The notes under the pieces are model-generated. The model saw only the letters and a list, made by a program, of their open reading frames with translations. It was not told the DNA's origin and made no database searches. From Serinus canaria (taxonomy: Eukaryota > Chordata > Aves > Passeriformes > Fringillidae), in NCBI RefSeq assembly GCF_022539315.1, contig NC_066326.1:5906601-5970600 (forward strand): DNA of 64,000 nucleotides, read 5' to 3'. The translations under genes were made by a program, and so were the position numbers. Shown in pieces: positions 12,801 through 25,809 of this stretch; position 1 is the stretch's first letter, and every line of letters begins with the position of its first letter.

Positions 12801-15067
12801 GTAGCAACCCAGCACAGTAGGGATGAGTAAGAGGAGAGACAGTGTTATTTCTGAATTTCCTTGTCTTTGAAGACTGAGGTTAGATACTTTGTTCTTCTGG
12901 CTAAAGTGGAAGCCTATGGTTTAATTTTTCTTGAATATGGGTATGTATTTCAAGTCTGTGCTTTCCCATAAGTGGTGTGCTGGCCTTTTAGAGGTTTCAT
13001 TTCTTAAAAAAAAAAAAAGAGTTGGAAGCATCTTTTAGACTCCAGTTGCTTTTGAAATCTCAGTGGGAGGAATGGGTTGAAGAAGAGCAGTGGTGCTGCT
13101 TAACATGGGAACCTCATCTCACTTGTATGTTCAGGGCAGCTTTTGCAAAAGTACTCTTTGCTTTTACAAAGTACTCTGTTCCAGTGGTCTGGCAGAAACC
13201 CAACAATACTGGGTATTTTACTGTCAAGCAAATGTAAAATACAAACAGATTTTGTGCAAGGGGGCCTCAGTAATGCCACTCACTCCAAACCTTGCTTTTT
13301 TTGGAGAATGCTTGACCCAGGCAAAAAGGTTTTACCAAACAGATTGAGCCCACCTTCTGTCAAGACAGGGCTCTGCTGTGGGTGCTTTGGGAGCAGCTGC
13401 AAAGTGCTGGTTGGAAAATTGGAGCAGTTTTCCTGTAGACTAGTGTAAAAAAGGACATGTGAGGTGTCTGCAGCAAGAGGGTGCAGGGGATTAGGTGTTT
13501 GTGTGTGTCTGGTGGTCTGGCAGAAATGCTGGGAGGTGAGTCTTGTTCTCACTTTTGTTTTGAGGTGTTTCAATTCTTTTCCACGTTCATTGCTCTTTAC
13601 CCCATCCCTCTGCTAAAAAGACACAGAAATTCAGGACCATCACACCAACATCTGCCTGATTATTGCCTGGGCATCGTTGTCACCCTTGAGAAATCTTATT
13701 CTGAGCTGAACATGTTTGTATAAACCCTCACAGCTCTGGACCAACTGCCTGCTGCTGCCAGACAATCTCAGCCACTCTGCCTCTGTCCTTGCCTTGTGTC
13801 AGGAGTGCTCCTTTGGAATTAAATGAAACTGAAGGGGGTTGTTCCATTTTGTGTGACAGCTCTTAAATGGGAAATTTCCTTTTCCCTTTCACTTTTTTTA
13901 ACACTGCATAGTTGTGGTCCTGCTCATCTGGCAACTTCAGCTAAGGCTGCCCAGGATTTTGCTGCATCTCAGAGTGGGGAAGTTGAATTTTTTGTGAGCC
14001 AGTTTCAGGAGAGAAGAACCTGTTGGTTTGCAGTCCCCAACCTCTTGGAAATGTCTTAATTGCCAAGATTTAAGGAAAGATCTGTGGGAAGAAGTTTCTT
14101 ACAGAAAATTATTTTTGTTTATCATTTTACTGCAGTTACATGGCCTTTGATTCTTTTCTATTAAGGAATGAAACTGAATAAAATTTAGTTATATTTCCTT
14201 GGCATTTCCTCTGCAACAGTTCATTTATTATGTATAAATGCAGTGTTATGTGTTCCAGGTAATTTATATAATTACTCTGCCATTAAGTGTGTCTAGTTAG
14301 AATCAACAAAATTAGAAAATGTGAAATTTCAGTGTCTGCAGTAGTGGTTGCCTGGTTATATCCTGGATGGGATTCCCTTGTGAGATCCTTCCTTTCTCTT
14401 TTTTTTGGTGTGTGTGAACCTTTAACACCAGCATGAGTTGCATTAACACTAAATGATTAAACAGGAAAAATATTTCATTGGATGACATATATGTAAAACA
14501 TGACTTCTTTAGTGATGTTATTAGAATATTTAATGTTTTCATTTCCTGGCCTCTGGGAATTTAGCTATGCAGCTTTAACATTGCACTCCAAAGGAAACAG
14601 GGAATGTTTTCCCCCTTGTTAATTCACAGAGCTGCTTGCCATGGGGTGTTACTGAGGGCCAAAATTCAATGTCTGAGACGATGCCAATAATTAAATATAC
14701 ATGAACTGTTGGAGCAACAGAGATTTAAGGCAAAAATCCACCCAAAACAAAACCCAGCCCTCTGAAAGTAAGACTATTGGATGGGATATGTCTTCATGCT
14801 TCAGGACATTAATCAATATTGAGTTTGGATTTGGGAAGAAGAAGGTTTTTCTGAAGCACATCAGGAGGAATTGCTGTCACTGCTCCACCCTGAGCCTCCC
14901 CTGCTCCATCAGGATGTTCTCCCTGCCAGCAGAGATGTTTAGCATGAAACATCAGAGCATCAAAGCTTTGTAAAAAGAAGGGATATATAAAAAGGGGATT
15001 CCTCCTTCATTTCCCCACTGTTTCTGGAGCTGTTTGCAGCTCCATTCTGGGTGCTGCTGTAATACCA
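9817..15067. other. Unique non-coding stretch, no gene seen
   Basis: I see no transposon or RNA gene. Short homopolymers occur (T-run near 10853-10866, A-run near 13006-13018). The open frames here (up to 122 codons at 12177-12545 plus) are Cys/Pro/Ser-rich and look like chance frames in GC-richer DNA. A perfect hairpin at 11178-11204 is listed separately. Confidence 0.5.
11178..11204. repeat. Perfect 10-bp inverted repeat, 7-nt loop
   Basis: TGTTGGATAA (11178-11187) and TTATCCAACA (11195-11204) are exact reverse complements around the loop AGATTGC. As RNA this would be a short, moderately stable hairpin, too short for a microRNA precursor. It could equally be a dimer binding site. No T-run follows and no gene lies beside it. 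Confidence 0.6.
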
Positions 15068-15146
15068 AGACCTGCTTGGTCAATTGTTGGAACCAAATAA
15101 CCTTTCAGGTCTGTTCCAGCCCAGGCCTTTCTGTGATTCTGCAATT
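15068..15146 (+). mobile_element. CR1 LINE 3'-tail fragment
   Basis: About 80 bp end in the sense-strand CR1 tail: GTTGGAAC, then CCTTTCAGGTCTGTTCCAGCC and CTTTCTGTGATTCTG. This matches the usual CR1 terminus, in which a short 'ggtcccttccaaccc' block is followed by 'tctgtgattct'. It is diverged and heavily 5'-truncated. It is in the opposite orientation to the copy at 8.5 kb, so the two are independent insertions. Confidence 0.65.
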
Positions 15147-16466
15147 GCTATCCATCTGTGCTCAGGCCCTGGTTTCCACCTAGCCAAAAAGCCATAATTA
15201 AGGACTGCAGGAGTGCTGGGGGATATCTGTTCCTGGGTGGGAAGCTCTGCTGAACAGTTTAAAAAATAATAATCTGAAATATTTAAAATATCTTTGTCTT
15301 TATGGGTTTTATGTGGCCATCAGTCATCATAGTGCTTCTGCAGTGCTCCTGCATGAAATCACTGCACTGGGAATATTTCTCAGTTTTCAGCCAAGGACTA
15401 TCAGGCAGCCCATGGATGTCCTGAATTCTCCCACACCTCCCTATCAGCAGTCGTTCAAGGCTTGATGGCTCTTCTTTCATTTATAGAGATTGGAAGCATT
15501 GTCAAGCCAGGCTTTCCTGGGGTTTAAACATGCTTTTGGACTGTGTTTTCTTTGGAGTTTTTTGTAGCATTAGATTATAAAAAACTGGTGGATGAAAGTG
15601 GGTTGAATTCCAGCTGGCACCAAAAAAAAAAAAAAGGGCAAACCAAGAGCTGTGATTTTTTTTCTTTCATCCAGGATCCTCCCCAGGTACTCTACTGTTC
15701 TTGGTTTTAGAAAACAGTATTTTCCTGCAGGGGTTAGAATTGGTTCATTCAGCCCTTAGGCCTTTCTTTGCTCCATGGTGGTTTTTATCAGTTCCAATCT
15801 GAGAGCACAGTGCCCTTTTCCTTGTGAGAAAATGTGAAGCTGTAGAGGGAGGGGAAGGAAGAAAAAGAGCAGCAATGTTTTTCCTCTCTGAAGTCATCAC
15901 CTACAGAGCTGGTACCAATGGCATTTTAATAGATGAGGTGCTCCCCATCCAATATTGTGATAGAAATTCATTGTGTGGGGGATCAGGGAAGTTGGGAAAT
16001 AAAAAGCACAAAAAAAGAATGAAGAAAATACTGATTTGAGCTGGGAAGAAGAGGAAGGGCAAAATGTAATAAATGGGATAGTTAATATTCAGTGATTTAA
16101 TGGGGTCCTGCCAACCTTGTCTAAGAACTCTTGGATCCTAATAAAAGAATTGAGAAATTTTGGGTATAAACCAGCTGGTCTTCATAAAGCTCTTGTCCAG
16201 CCACATTGTAGTCAAGGGTTTTTTAGATGTTTGCTCGATTGTACATTCAATTTTTCTATTTGTTTTTAGAAAAGGGTTTGACTGATATGGGATTGATCTC
16301 AGGAAATTAGAGTGACACTTCAGTTTTGGGGCAACAATTTGCTTTTCTATGTGGGTGCTTTGCTTCTGTGGAGAATAACAGGTCAAGCTTCAACATCTGA
16401 GCAATTGCCTGAGTGTATTATTTAGCTGTGCTGGTTTCTGTGTGTGAAATCTCCATTTTCCCACAG

Positions 16467-16586
16467 ATTCAGCTTGTGGAGGCAGCTTTGGGGAAAGAAA
16501 TTACTTCAGAGCTTCGAAGAAACAAAAAGTGCAACTTTAACAAATTTCATCTTGGCCAAAAGCATTTAATACCAAGAATATTATAA
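16467..16586 (+). other. Exon-like open block of 39 codons ending in TAA
   Basis: The segment follows a good acceptor (TCTCCATTTTCCCACAG, AG at 16465-16466) and reads open for 39 codons to TAA at 16584-16586. It begins Ile-Gln-Leu-Val-Glu-Ala-Ala-Leu-Gly-Lys-Glu-Ile and is rich in Lys, Arg, Glu and Asn, unlike the Pro/Ser/Cys-rich chance frames elsewhere. One CpG is kept inside the Leu-Arg-Arg codons. No family is recognised and no donor is evident, so it would be a terminal exon, a decayed exon, or coincidence. Confidence 0.25.
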
Positions 16587-17237
16587 ATGCTTTCTGTTGG
16601 AATTGCTCCCTCTGGGCTGCTAATCTGGGAGCAATTCAGGCATTTGCTTCTGACCTTACCCCCTTCCTGGAGATCTGAGCACTTTGCTCATGAGAGTGCA
16701 GGACAAGGGAAGGAGGGGCTGGCAGAGCTGTTGTTTTCCAAAGGAAATGAAGTCATGTCACTTTTGGTTGGAATTACAGCCTCTGCAATGTCTTCAGAAA
16801 AGGTGACACTCTTCAGAAAGGAAAAACAGCTGATGGGAGGTGCTTGAAGGTGCCTTGAACATTTGTGTGATTTCTTCTCTGCCAGCAGTGCAGGCTGGCT
16901 GTAGCTTTATGTGAGTTGGTAGCTGGTAATTTATCACTTCATCTGTTTGTTTTCTGGTGCATGGCAAATGCATCCCTTGGGATTAATTCACCAATTAAGG
17001 AGCAGGACACAGAGCTGTGAAATCCCCAGGGCATGGGAAAGGTGGCCCTTGGTGTCCCTACAAACTGTGGTGTGTGATGTGGTCCCACTTCACCTTATCC
17101 TGCACTATCTGCATTTTCGTGTTATTCTTTGTGAGGATTGTGGTCCTGGCAGAGAGGGACTGAGGCTGCACACCCAGGCAGGGACCTGTTGGATGGGTTT
17201 CCACCTGCAGGGCCCTGTTGTTTCTGCACTGTTCTAA

Positions 17238-20200
17238 GTCATGAGAGGATTTAGAAACCTTTCAGCCTCGGCAGTGATGTGCAAACAGAGCTGGTGCCTG
17301 CAAAAGGCAGCTTTGGGAGCTGTCAGGAGCTTTTGGTATCTGCAGCAGGTCCTTGCTTCTGCTGCAGCAAAGTTCTCCTTGGGACTGTTCTGGAGGCTGG
17401 GACTCACTGGGGAGAGCTTTTTGTTCTGCTGGAGATAACCACACTGCTGTGCCCCCAGCCTATTCTAGTGATCAGCTGCCTTTTGTTGTTGTTATTTTCT
17501 CCTTTTCCTTCCCCCATATGGAAAGTTTCAGTGCTAGTGGAGCATGGCAGTTTTATGTACTTGCTTTTTGGAGCTAATAAAAACTCCCAATATTCTTCTC
17601 CTGAGCCCACAGCAGCCAGGCAGCATGGTGCAGCTCCTGGAAGGGGCTGAGTGTGTGATGGTGCATCTGGGATGTTGGAGTTTGGATGTTTGGGTCTGTT
17701 AGTCCTCAATTTGCTCCACATCCACCAGTTTTCATTTGCATTTTCAATGAGCCCTTGGCCTTTTGATGCAAAGCCTTTGCACACCCCATGACCTCTGCAG
17801 GGGGCACCTTCTGCAGCTCATCCCTTGTGAAGGCTCAGGAAAGGTTAACAGAACTGTTTATCCACTTTTTTGCTCAATTTTTTACTTCTTCCTGCCTTTC
17901 CTGTTCTTACCCAGCCACTCAGCCTATGGGGGAGAAAAAAACACAACAGGTTTCCTTGCAATATTGGTTTGAATGTTCTGGAAAACAGGAATCATGAGTC
18001 ATTGGTCCTAAATTAACATTTGTGTGTGAGGCTGAAATGACATGCAAGAGATGGGTCACCCCTGGAGACAGGAAGAGTGTGGTAACATGCTCCCAACTCT
18101 CAAGGCTACAGTTCAGCTCTTCCGTTTATAAAATCCTCATTGGGAGGCTTGTAAACACCTCTGTGTGCCTTAGCCTCACTCTTGAATCCAGGGTTTCAGC
18201 CTGGGAACAGCTTTTAAAAACAAACACCCCTCTTCTGTGGCTCTCCCACTTTAAAGTTTCTTTACATGTCCTTGGAGCTCGCAGAGATCAGCAGTTTCTG
18301 GAGGAATTTGTTCAGCCAGGTTTCTTTTTCAAAGTGCAAACACAAGCCACAGGGTTGAGATTTCTGAATTTTGAGTCTTGAGGGTCTGGTCCTGAGCTAC
18401 TTGAAGGCAGTAGGAAAAATGGGTTTATCTGCATTTCATAGGGGATTTTTGTCATTTGAAAGACACTGGGGTTTCATTTTTTTCCCCCCCCTCCCTTTTT
18501 CCTTTCCACCTTTGCCAGACTCTGCCTTCCTGGACCATCATCTCCTCCTCTCCAGTCACCTGGGGGCTGAGTGCTCCTTTAATCCTCAGATTGGCACAAC
18601 CATCTGTGTAAATGTCCTCATCTGCACATGCTGTGGAGCCAGAAGAGATTATTCCAGCCAGCCTTAATTGCCTCCTGTGGCAAGGAGGTCTGTGAGGGTC
18701 CCCTCCTGATTTCTGAAGGGATATTTTGGCCAGGCAAGGTCTCTCTCACTAATTCAGTCTGCCCTTTGCTCAGGTACTGTGTTCTATTTTTAGGCACTGC
18801 TGGCTTCAGCTTTCTTTTTTCTTTTTGACAGAACCAAAATAGAACAATATTTATGCATCATTTGGGTCCATCCTGAGGTGTGTTGTTGTTTATTTTTGTT
18901 CTTTGTTTGGTTTTTTTTTGGTGGTGCTTGATCTTTGTCATTTTTGTAATCAGCATTAAACTGAAGGATGCTGATTCTATCAAGCCTTGGAGTTCTAACT
19001 GGTTGATACTGTTTAAGAAGCCAAAAAAAGCCCCAGAACCTACCTAGGTAAAAACCAAATATCCTAAATGAAGATGAAGTTCCTCCTTTACTGAAATGTG
19101 GTTTAGAAAAATATTTCACCACTACAAAGCTTTCAAGAGCTTGACCTTGGATTGTTAATCTTAAAACTGTGCAGTGCAGATGAGGTTTTTCTTTTCTAGA
19201 GAGGGAAGAAATGCCATGTTTCTCAAAAGACCTCCCTAGAATTAAAAGAAACAAAATCAAAACCCGGAGTGGATGATAAATGAAGTACAGTAATCTAGGA
19301 GTTACAAGAATTTCATGCCATCAGAATCAGCTTTATTTCATTAATTTGCCTTTTTTTTCCTTGCTGTCCCATTATTCTTGTTGCAATTTACTGTCAATGT
19401 ACACATGCTACTAAGTGCTTTAATTCTGTGTGAGAAGCTGCAGCCTTGCAAGTCTTAGGTTAGAAGATGCCCTAAAAAAATAAATGAGAAACAGAAAAAG
19501 GAAACCTAAAAAAAAAAGGTTTTTTTCTTCCCATCTATCCAGTGCCAGATCCCAGTTTGATTTCTGTGTGCCCCTGCAACTCAGTTCAGGCTGAGAAATA
19601 TCTGAGTAGGCAAAGGTCTGCTGGAATGGAAACATTAAGAAATTAGATTTTTTATATTATACAGAATTATTTGGAAGATTGGTTTTAAGGTTTTTAATGT
19701 GCAAATGCAGTTCTGAATATATATGAGGTGTTGTACATCTATATTATACTGACTGTTTCCTCTATAGTATTTCCTGTTGGTAATGCTCAAGACCTTGTTA
19801 AAATCGGGTTTATTGCAATGCTTGTTCACACATTTATAGAAAAGGGGCCTGTGTATAATCATCCTTTTCAAAATGAAGCATCAAATGGCAGTTTCACAGA
19901 ATCTATGTTTGAAGGCTTTTCTGTGGTTTACTGGGATTTTTTCCCCTCTACTTAGAGCCCTGTGCAGCCCCTGCCTTTGTTCTCCTGGCTTGCTCACTCA
20001 TTACTGTTTGCATCTCCAGGTTATAACAAAACATTCCAATGCTGTGGTCATTCCTCTCTGAAACCTTTAATGAGCTTATCAGGAAAGAACTATAAATATG
20101 TATCTTGTACTTCTTTAGTGGGAGATGCTTCCTCTGGCCATGAATAATGAGGTTGGCCCACCATAGCTAATTACAGACTGTCTCACTGTTCCAAATACCC

Positions 20201-20778
20201 CTGGGTAACATTGTTAGGACTCTCTTTCCAGGCTGATGGCTTCTCTGTAGCCTGAATATTACCTTGGCCTTTACTACCCTGGTCAGAAATGCACTGTATG
20301 GGACATTTGCCATGCCTGTTTGGGACTTGTTTTTTGCTAAAAGCATCATCTTTGCTCCTCCCTGAAGGATGAATCAGAGGGACAGGGCAGAGCTTGTCTG
20401 GATCAGGCTCTTTGGAGTCCAACCCTCAGTTCAGCAGTGCAGCTGTAAATGCTTCTGTGAGACTCTGTTGAGTGGCAAGGTGGAAGACAGCAAGTCCTAA
20501 ATGTCCCTGGTAAATCTGATCATTTGTGCTGCTGCCATGATTACCTTTCAAATCTGTTCAGTGTTGTCTAGCAAACTTAACTCACCCTCTCATCTTCAGG
20601 AAAACAAATGTACCAGTTATTGCCTACTGGAAAGTGTGAGCTGAGCTCTGTGGGTTTTTTTTTCCTTTTCAGTGGGCTTGCTGTGATTTTGTTTTGACAG
20701 ATTGAGCTGTGTTTCACTTTGCTTTCATTTTTCACCCTGTCAGAAGAATTTTTAGTGCATTTTTTTCCCCTTCCCCAG
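17238..20778. other. Unique non-coding stretch, no gene seen
   Basis: The stretch is mixed AT- and GC-leaning, with a T/C tract near 18476-18516 and frequent short T-runs. The open frames (up to 156 codons at 18790-19260 minus) are dominated by Phe/Lys runs from AT tracts or by Ser/Cys/Leu. No repeat family is recognised. Confidence 0.5.
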
Positions 20779-20944
20779 CCTCTTGCTGTCTGTATGGATC
20801 AGTGCACTGAAGCAGTGCCTCCCTCTCCTCTGCATTGCTGGCTTGCAGCTCCTCGTGCCACAGAGGCTGGAGCTGAACCTCCCCCGTGGGAAGCTTGGGT
20901 CAAACCTTGGCCATCTCAGTGGGCAGCAGAGCTGCTAGGGGCAG
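20779..20944 (+). other. Exon-like 166-nt segment
   Basis: A strong acceptor tract (TTTTTTCCCCTTCCCCAG, AG at 20777-20778) leads into 166 nt without a stop in the frame that starts CCT. The segment ends GGGGCAG before the strong donor GTGAGC (20945). The frame is rich in Ala, Pro and Trp, with no known domain. The residual phase is compatible with the exon-like segment at 21680-21740. GC is higher than the surroundings. This could be an exon of an unannotated transcript or a pseudo-exon. Confidence 0.25.
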
Positions 20945-21679
20945 GTGAGCCTCCAGGTGGGAATGGCTCAGGCAGTCTGAAAGTTTTCTTTATTTTTCTC
21001 TTGTCTTGTGCTGTGTTTCCCCTGAGGAGCAGCGTGCCCTGGGCTGGATCAGCTCCTGTGCTCGGGGTCAGCTGTGCCCACTCGGTGTGGGGAGGATGCA
21101 GGGCTGTCCCCATCTGCACAGGATGCTTTGCTGAAGCTGTGTGTGAGGGTTTAGGGGTTCAGCTTCCCCTGCTGCCCCTTCATGAGCCTCTCAGCAGTCA
21201 CTGTGGAAGCTCTGGAAGCTTCATGCCCACGTCCTGCAGTGTTGCTGTGTTAGAGGAAAGCTGCTGTGCCACAACCAGAATCATTAGAAAATGGGAGGGC
21301 TCACACCAAACTCACCTGGATGCTGCCAGGTCTAAACTGAGCTGGTGCTGAGAAGTTCAGTGGTGAGTGAGTGACTGAGCAGCACTGGTTGAAGCCAGGG
21401 GAAGCTGAAGTCAGGTTTAACTGTGCCATGGCAGCAGTCTCTGAACAGAGCCCTGCAGAATGGTCTGTGATCAATGGAAATCTCTTGGTGAGGCTGCAGC
21501 CCCTGCCCTGGGGACCCTCTGCTCCAAGGGGAGCAGCACAAGAGCATGAGCTGCTGCCAGCACTGCAGCATGTGTGCTGCTGGAAAACAAGGTGCCAGAT
21601 CCCTCCTGCTCTCAGGGCAGTCTGGTGTCATACCCACCTCAGACACATCTTGGTTTGCTCTTTTTTTGTGTTTGTACAG

Positions 21680-21740
21680 GATGTGCACGTGGAGCTTTCC
21701 CTCCCCAGGCTCCAGGTGCCTGTGCTGCCCACAGCAGCAG
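21680..21740 (+). other. Exon-like 61-nt segment
   Basis: The acceptor CTTTTTTTGTGTTTGTACAG ends at 21679, and the donor GTATGG begins at 21741 after GCAGCAG. The 61 nt are open in the frame that begins Asp-Val-His-Val-Glu-Leu-Ser-Leu, and also in the frame that would continue from the 166-nt candidate upstream. No family is recognised. Confidence 0.25.
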
Positions 21741-21884
21741 GTATGGCTGGTTCCTGTGGGTCCCTGCTGGGGCTGCAGTGACACTTTGCTCCCCTGGCTC
21801 TCACTGCCTTGGGATGTGTTCTCCAGGGACCAGATACTGCTGCTCTGCCTGCAGGGAGCTGAAGTGACTGTGTTCATCTATCAA

Positions 21885-23429
21885 ATTCTTAAGTACTTTT
21901 TTCTTTTTCCTCTTCTGAGCTTGGATTTCTTTTTTTGGCTGCAGTTTCCCTTGTTTTATGGGCTGTATGTGCCACTCTTGCCTGCTCAGTACTTCATTTC
22001 TTGAGAAGTTCAGTTGCAATGCAGTGATCAGCAGGTCTGACTTTATTGTGAATTCTTCCAAATTCTCCCTCAGTGTCTAGCAGTGTACTTAGGACAAGCA
22101 GAGATTTATTTGCATAACTGGTCAAGCAGAGGTTAGTGTGAAATAAAATACATGCATGTGCTTCTCTCAGCCTCCCCCAGTGCAAGGTCAAGGCTGGCTT
22201 ATTTTTCCTGAGTCCTCCCATTGTCAGAACCTCTCAGGGATCTGGGCTCTGGTCCACTTGCTGTCAGTAGTAGTTTACTTTGCTTCTCAGTAAATTGTCC
22301 AAGTTTGCAAACCTCCCCCAAGGCTATCATATGACAGCATCCCTCACGTGATGGGTCTGGTAGCAGGAAAAAAAATCTACTTTCTTGTAGCCCAGACATA
22401 CAGCCCTTTCAATTATGTATGAGTGAAGTGCTCAAAGGATGCAAAACCCTTGAAGTTGGCTCGGGTGTCTTTTCTCCCCCCATTCTCCACCCTCCCTGGT
22501 GCTTTATCATGGTGCTGGGGTGAATTTGCCATTCACTGGGTGAAACAGAGGGAGGGAACGATCTGGAGAAACCTAACCAGGGCTAAACCAAGATAACATT
22601 TCTGCCTGTGCTGGTCCTTGAGGCACAGCCTCTGCCAGGTGGAGTATTTGGGGAAGTACTGCCTTGCACTTGTCCTCTAGGATTCTTCCTGAAGCAATTC
22701 CTGCTGCTGTTCCTGGGGATAGAACTGTGAAATGGGAGGACACATGTTCTGACAACCTCTGGCCTTTCTTCCTGGACAAAATGAAGTTTTGAAGCAAGGC
22801 AGTTCAGTGCCCAAGTGATACAGAGCTCTCTGAATGGCTGTGGGTCAGTTCAGGTTTTGCCTCAAGTCCTGACCCTGAGGTGAGCCCAGGCAATTCCCCT
22901 CTCAGATATCCCTAAAATACACCAGGATCTGTGCTTTGGGCAGGGCCTGAGGACAGGCTGAAGGGAGGAAGGTCTGTCCCTTCAGAAGGTGGATGATTAT
23001 TGGCATGTGCCTCTCATGCCCTTTCTGGTCCTCTCCTGCCTCCATAAGAAGTAACCAGAGCTGTCCTCAGGCAGTGGGGTGATGCTGGACCAGGGACTTG
23101 TCAACCACATGCAAGGGCCAATGTTCACAGTCAATGTGTCCACAGCTTTCCAGTCCCAAATCCCTCTGGGTTTGAGAGATTTGCTACTGGGATTCCCTTC
23201 CCTGATGGCTGGAGAGGGATATGAGATGAAAGGAAGGTAGTGATAACAGTGGAAAATGGTTTTTCCACTCCTTCCCTTTGAATGTAGAATGCTTCATTCT
23301 GCCTGGAGTTTAGCTACAGGTTACATTAAAAATGTTTGTTGAAGCTGGAAGTGGTTATACTGGTAGCTTAAAATAAATAAAGGCAGTGACTTGAGACAGT
23401 GAGATAGGAGACAGTGGCAGCAGGGTTGT
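21885..23429. other. Unique non-coding stretch, no gene seen
   Basis: I see no repeat family, RNA gene or convincing exon. A T-run and Phe-rich frame at 21895-21945 come from pyrimidine tracts. Confidence 0.5.
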
Positions 23430-23670
23430 AACTGATTTATTTATTGCAGCCTTGAGAGCAAGAAATATTACAGAGGACAAAACCCCTGTAATGTTTATAT
23501 AAGGCTGTAAGAAATTGATTACAGCTCAGGTATGTTTTGTTGCATGCTGCTGGGAGGAATCATAAAAGTCATGCAACAAAGTTTTGAACATTGTGTTATT
23601 GCTGTTCTGCTCAAAAGCCTCATTTGCCACAATGAAAACCTTTCATTTGTTCTTTTTGCTAATTCCAGCT
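23430..23670. promoter_or_regulatory. Candidate conserved non-coding element
   Basis: The texture is that of vertebrate conserved enhancers: AT-leaning but not low-complexity, no long open frame, and many factor-type cores packed together (TTGATTACAG, ATTTATTTATTG, CATAAAAGTCATGC, CATTTGCCACAATG). This is pattern judgement only; conservation must be tested by alignment. Confidence 0.22.
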
Positions 23671-25793
23671 GTGTTGGCTTCCACCTTCTGTGAGTTGCTG
23701 CTTGCAGGATTCAGCTCTTTCAGGCTGTAGTCCTCTGGGGGTGAATTGTTTCTTCTCTTCTCAGCCAACAAAATCTCAAAATTTAAAACAAACAAAATCT
23801 CAGGACTTTGTGGAAGTGTTTCCCCACAGATGTGTTTGCTTTTAGTTATTATTTGTAACTTGTATTATTTGTCCTCTTCTGTCATAGTAAGAACTTTGGA
23901 AAGGCTTTCCTAATGCTCTCCCCAGTTTATCCCACCTAATCCCATTCTCCCACTGAACCATGCAGGACTTGATGTACCAAGCATCTCTGGGAGAGGGCAG
24001 TTTTCCTGCAGCCTTCTGCCCTGCTGGGACCAAGCCCTTCACTTGCATCCTTGTCCTGGAGGATGTTGGGGGTACTCAGCAGTGGCTTGAACCCCTGGCC
24101 ACCCCCTTCATGCAGTTTCAGAGCGAGTCTAAGCAATATATCTTGTAAAGACTCATTTGGGGTTTGGCATTTACGATGCTCTACAGCCAGAAATCCATCT
24201 CTCCTCTCCACTTGCCCAAGGCAGTGTGCAATAAATCTCTGTCTCTGAGCATCCATAAGCTTCCTCTGGTACATGAAGTTACTTTCACCTGTTTATGTTC
24301 TGATATTCTTTCAGGGAATGTGCATTAAATTGTTTTTCAGGTGGATCTCCTCTAAATAAATGGCATCTTGTGTCGCTTCAGGAACTGCAAGGAGCAGTGG
24401 AATGAAAGCCATAAAAATAAAATATATGCATTGCTGATGCCCAGCAAGACTAGAGACTAAAGCTGACAATAAAAGAGACCCAGGAGTGCTGTCTGCCTGC
24501 CTGCCACCTCACAGGGTCCGTGGTCTCTGCAGGTGTGGTGGAGCAGCCTGGGTTGCTCATGGTGATGCTGAGTGATTTGGGGCAGGGATTTCCTAGCAGT
24601 TACCCTGGATTTGAGTTCATCCCTGAAAACACTCTGCACACAGTGCCTCACCCCTGTTTTTGTGGATAACTTGGAGCTGCCTGCAGATGCTGGTTTGGCC
24701 TTTGCTTGGCAGAGGTTTGTGTGCAGAGCAGACAAGGTGATTTGAGATTATGAAGCCCACCTGGTGTTTGGCAGTGCTGTCTGTGGTGAGGGAGGGTGAG
24801 AGGGGGCTGAGTGTGCTGACAGACTGTTCCAGCACAGGTAAAACGGGTTTGATCCAAACTTGTTAGTCAACAGCTGAGTTCATGTGTTGCTGCAGCTGTT
24901 CTTAGCACACCTCTGCCTGTGTCCTTATGTTACTTCAAGGAGAAAAGTCTGGTAAGCTGGACACAGGATTGCTGAGTGCACAGAAGCAGCTCTAAAATTG
25001 TTACCTGCTAATTTTAAGGCATTGCTTTACTCTGTCCCTGGCATCAATGAAAGCAGCACTTGCCACTTATCTCCTGGCATATGCCTATGATTGAGCAGCA
25101 GAGAGAGGGATTTAAATTGTCATTTCTAGCTTCACTGATGATCTGACACTCTCTGAGCAATCATCCCACCAGATCTCAGAAGATGGAAGTGCAAATCCCA
25201 CTCAGTCTGTTTGAACCAAGAAGGAAAGTCAATGGAAGCACATCTGAAATAGCTGCAACCACGAGGAGAGGATTAAATAATACAGCCCTCAGACAAAAGG
25301 ATTCAGTTGTGTTTATTTTGACATTAAGAGAATGGGGTTGAATGGGAATGTGTGTAGCATTGTTTTCAGCATGTCCAGCATTTTGAGGTGTAGTTTTGTG
25401 TGAAAATGAGGTGCAGTCTCTGGTTGCAGAATCTTAAATATGATGATGCTTTATTGGAAACTTCTCAAACAATAGAGGTGGTGCTTTTGGGAGGACTGAA
25501 ATGTTCACAAATGATTGTCTATGAAACTGGATTTCATTTTGATACTAGAAAAACTGCCTTGACATTTTTTATTATTGTTATTGCTTTTATTGTTATTTTA
25601 CTGTTAAGTGCTGAGTATCTTTGGGCCTTCAGTGACTAGAGGGAACTGTAAGAGATTGAGTACATCTGATACTTCCTATGTACAAGATCCAAGCATGGAT
25701 TTGAGTGCCTGGCTTCTCTAGTAAGGATCTTGATTCATGTAATGTAAACTTAGAACAACAAAATTGGATTCAGATGCTCCCTTCTTTTTCTTC

Positions 25794-25809
25794 TTTTTTT
25801 TTTTTTTTT
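25794..25809. repeat. Poly-T run (T16)
   Basis: A pure T16 run is preceded by a T/C-rich stretch from about 25772. No flanking target-site duplication or gene-derived sequence suggests a retrocopy tail. Confidence 0.9.
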
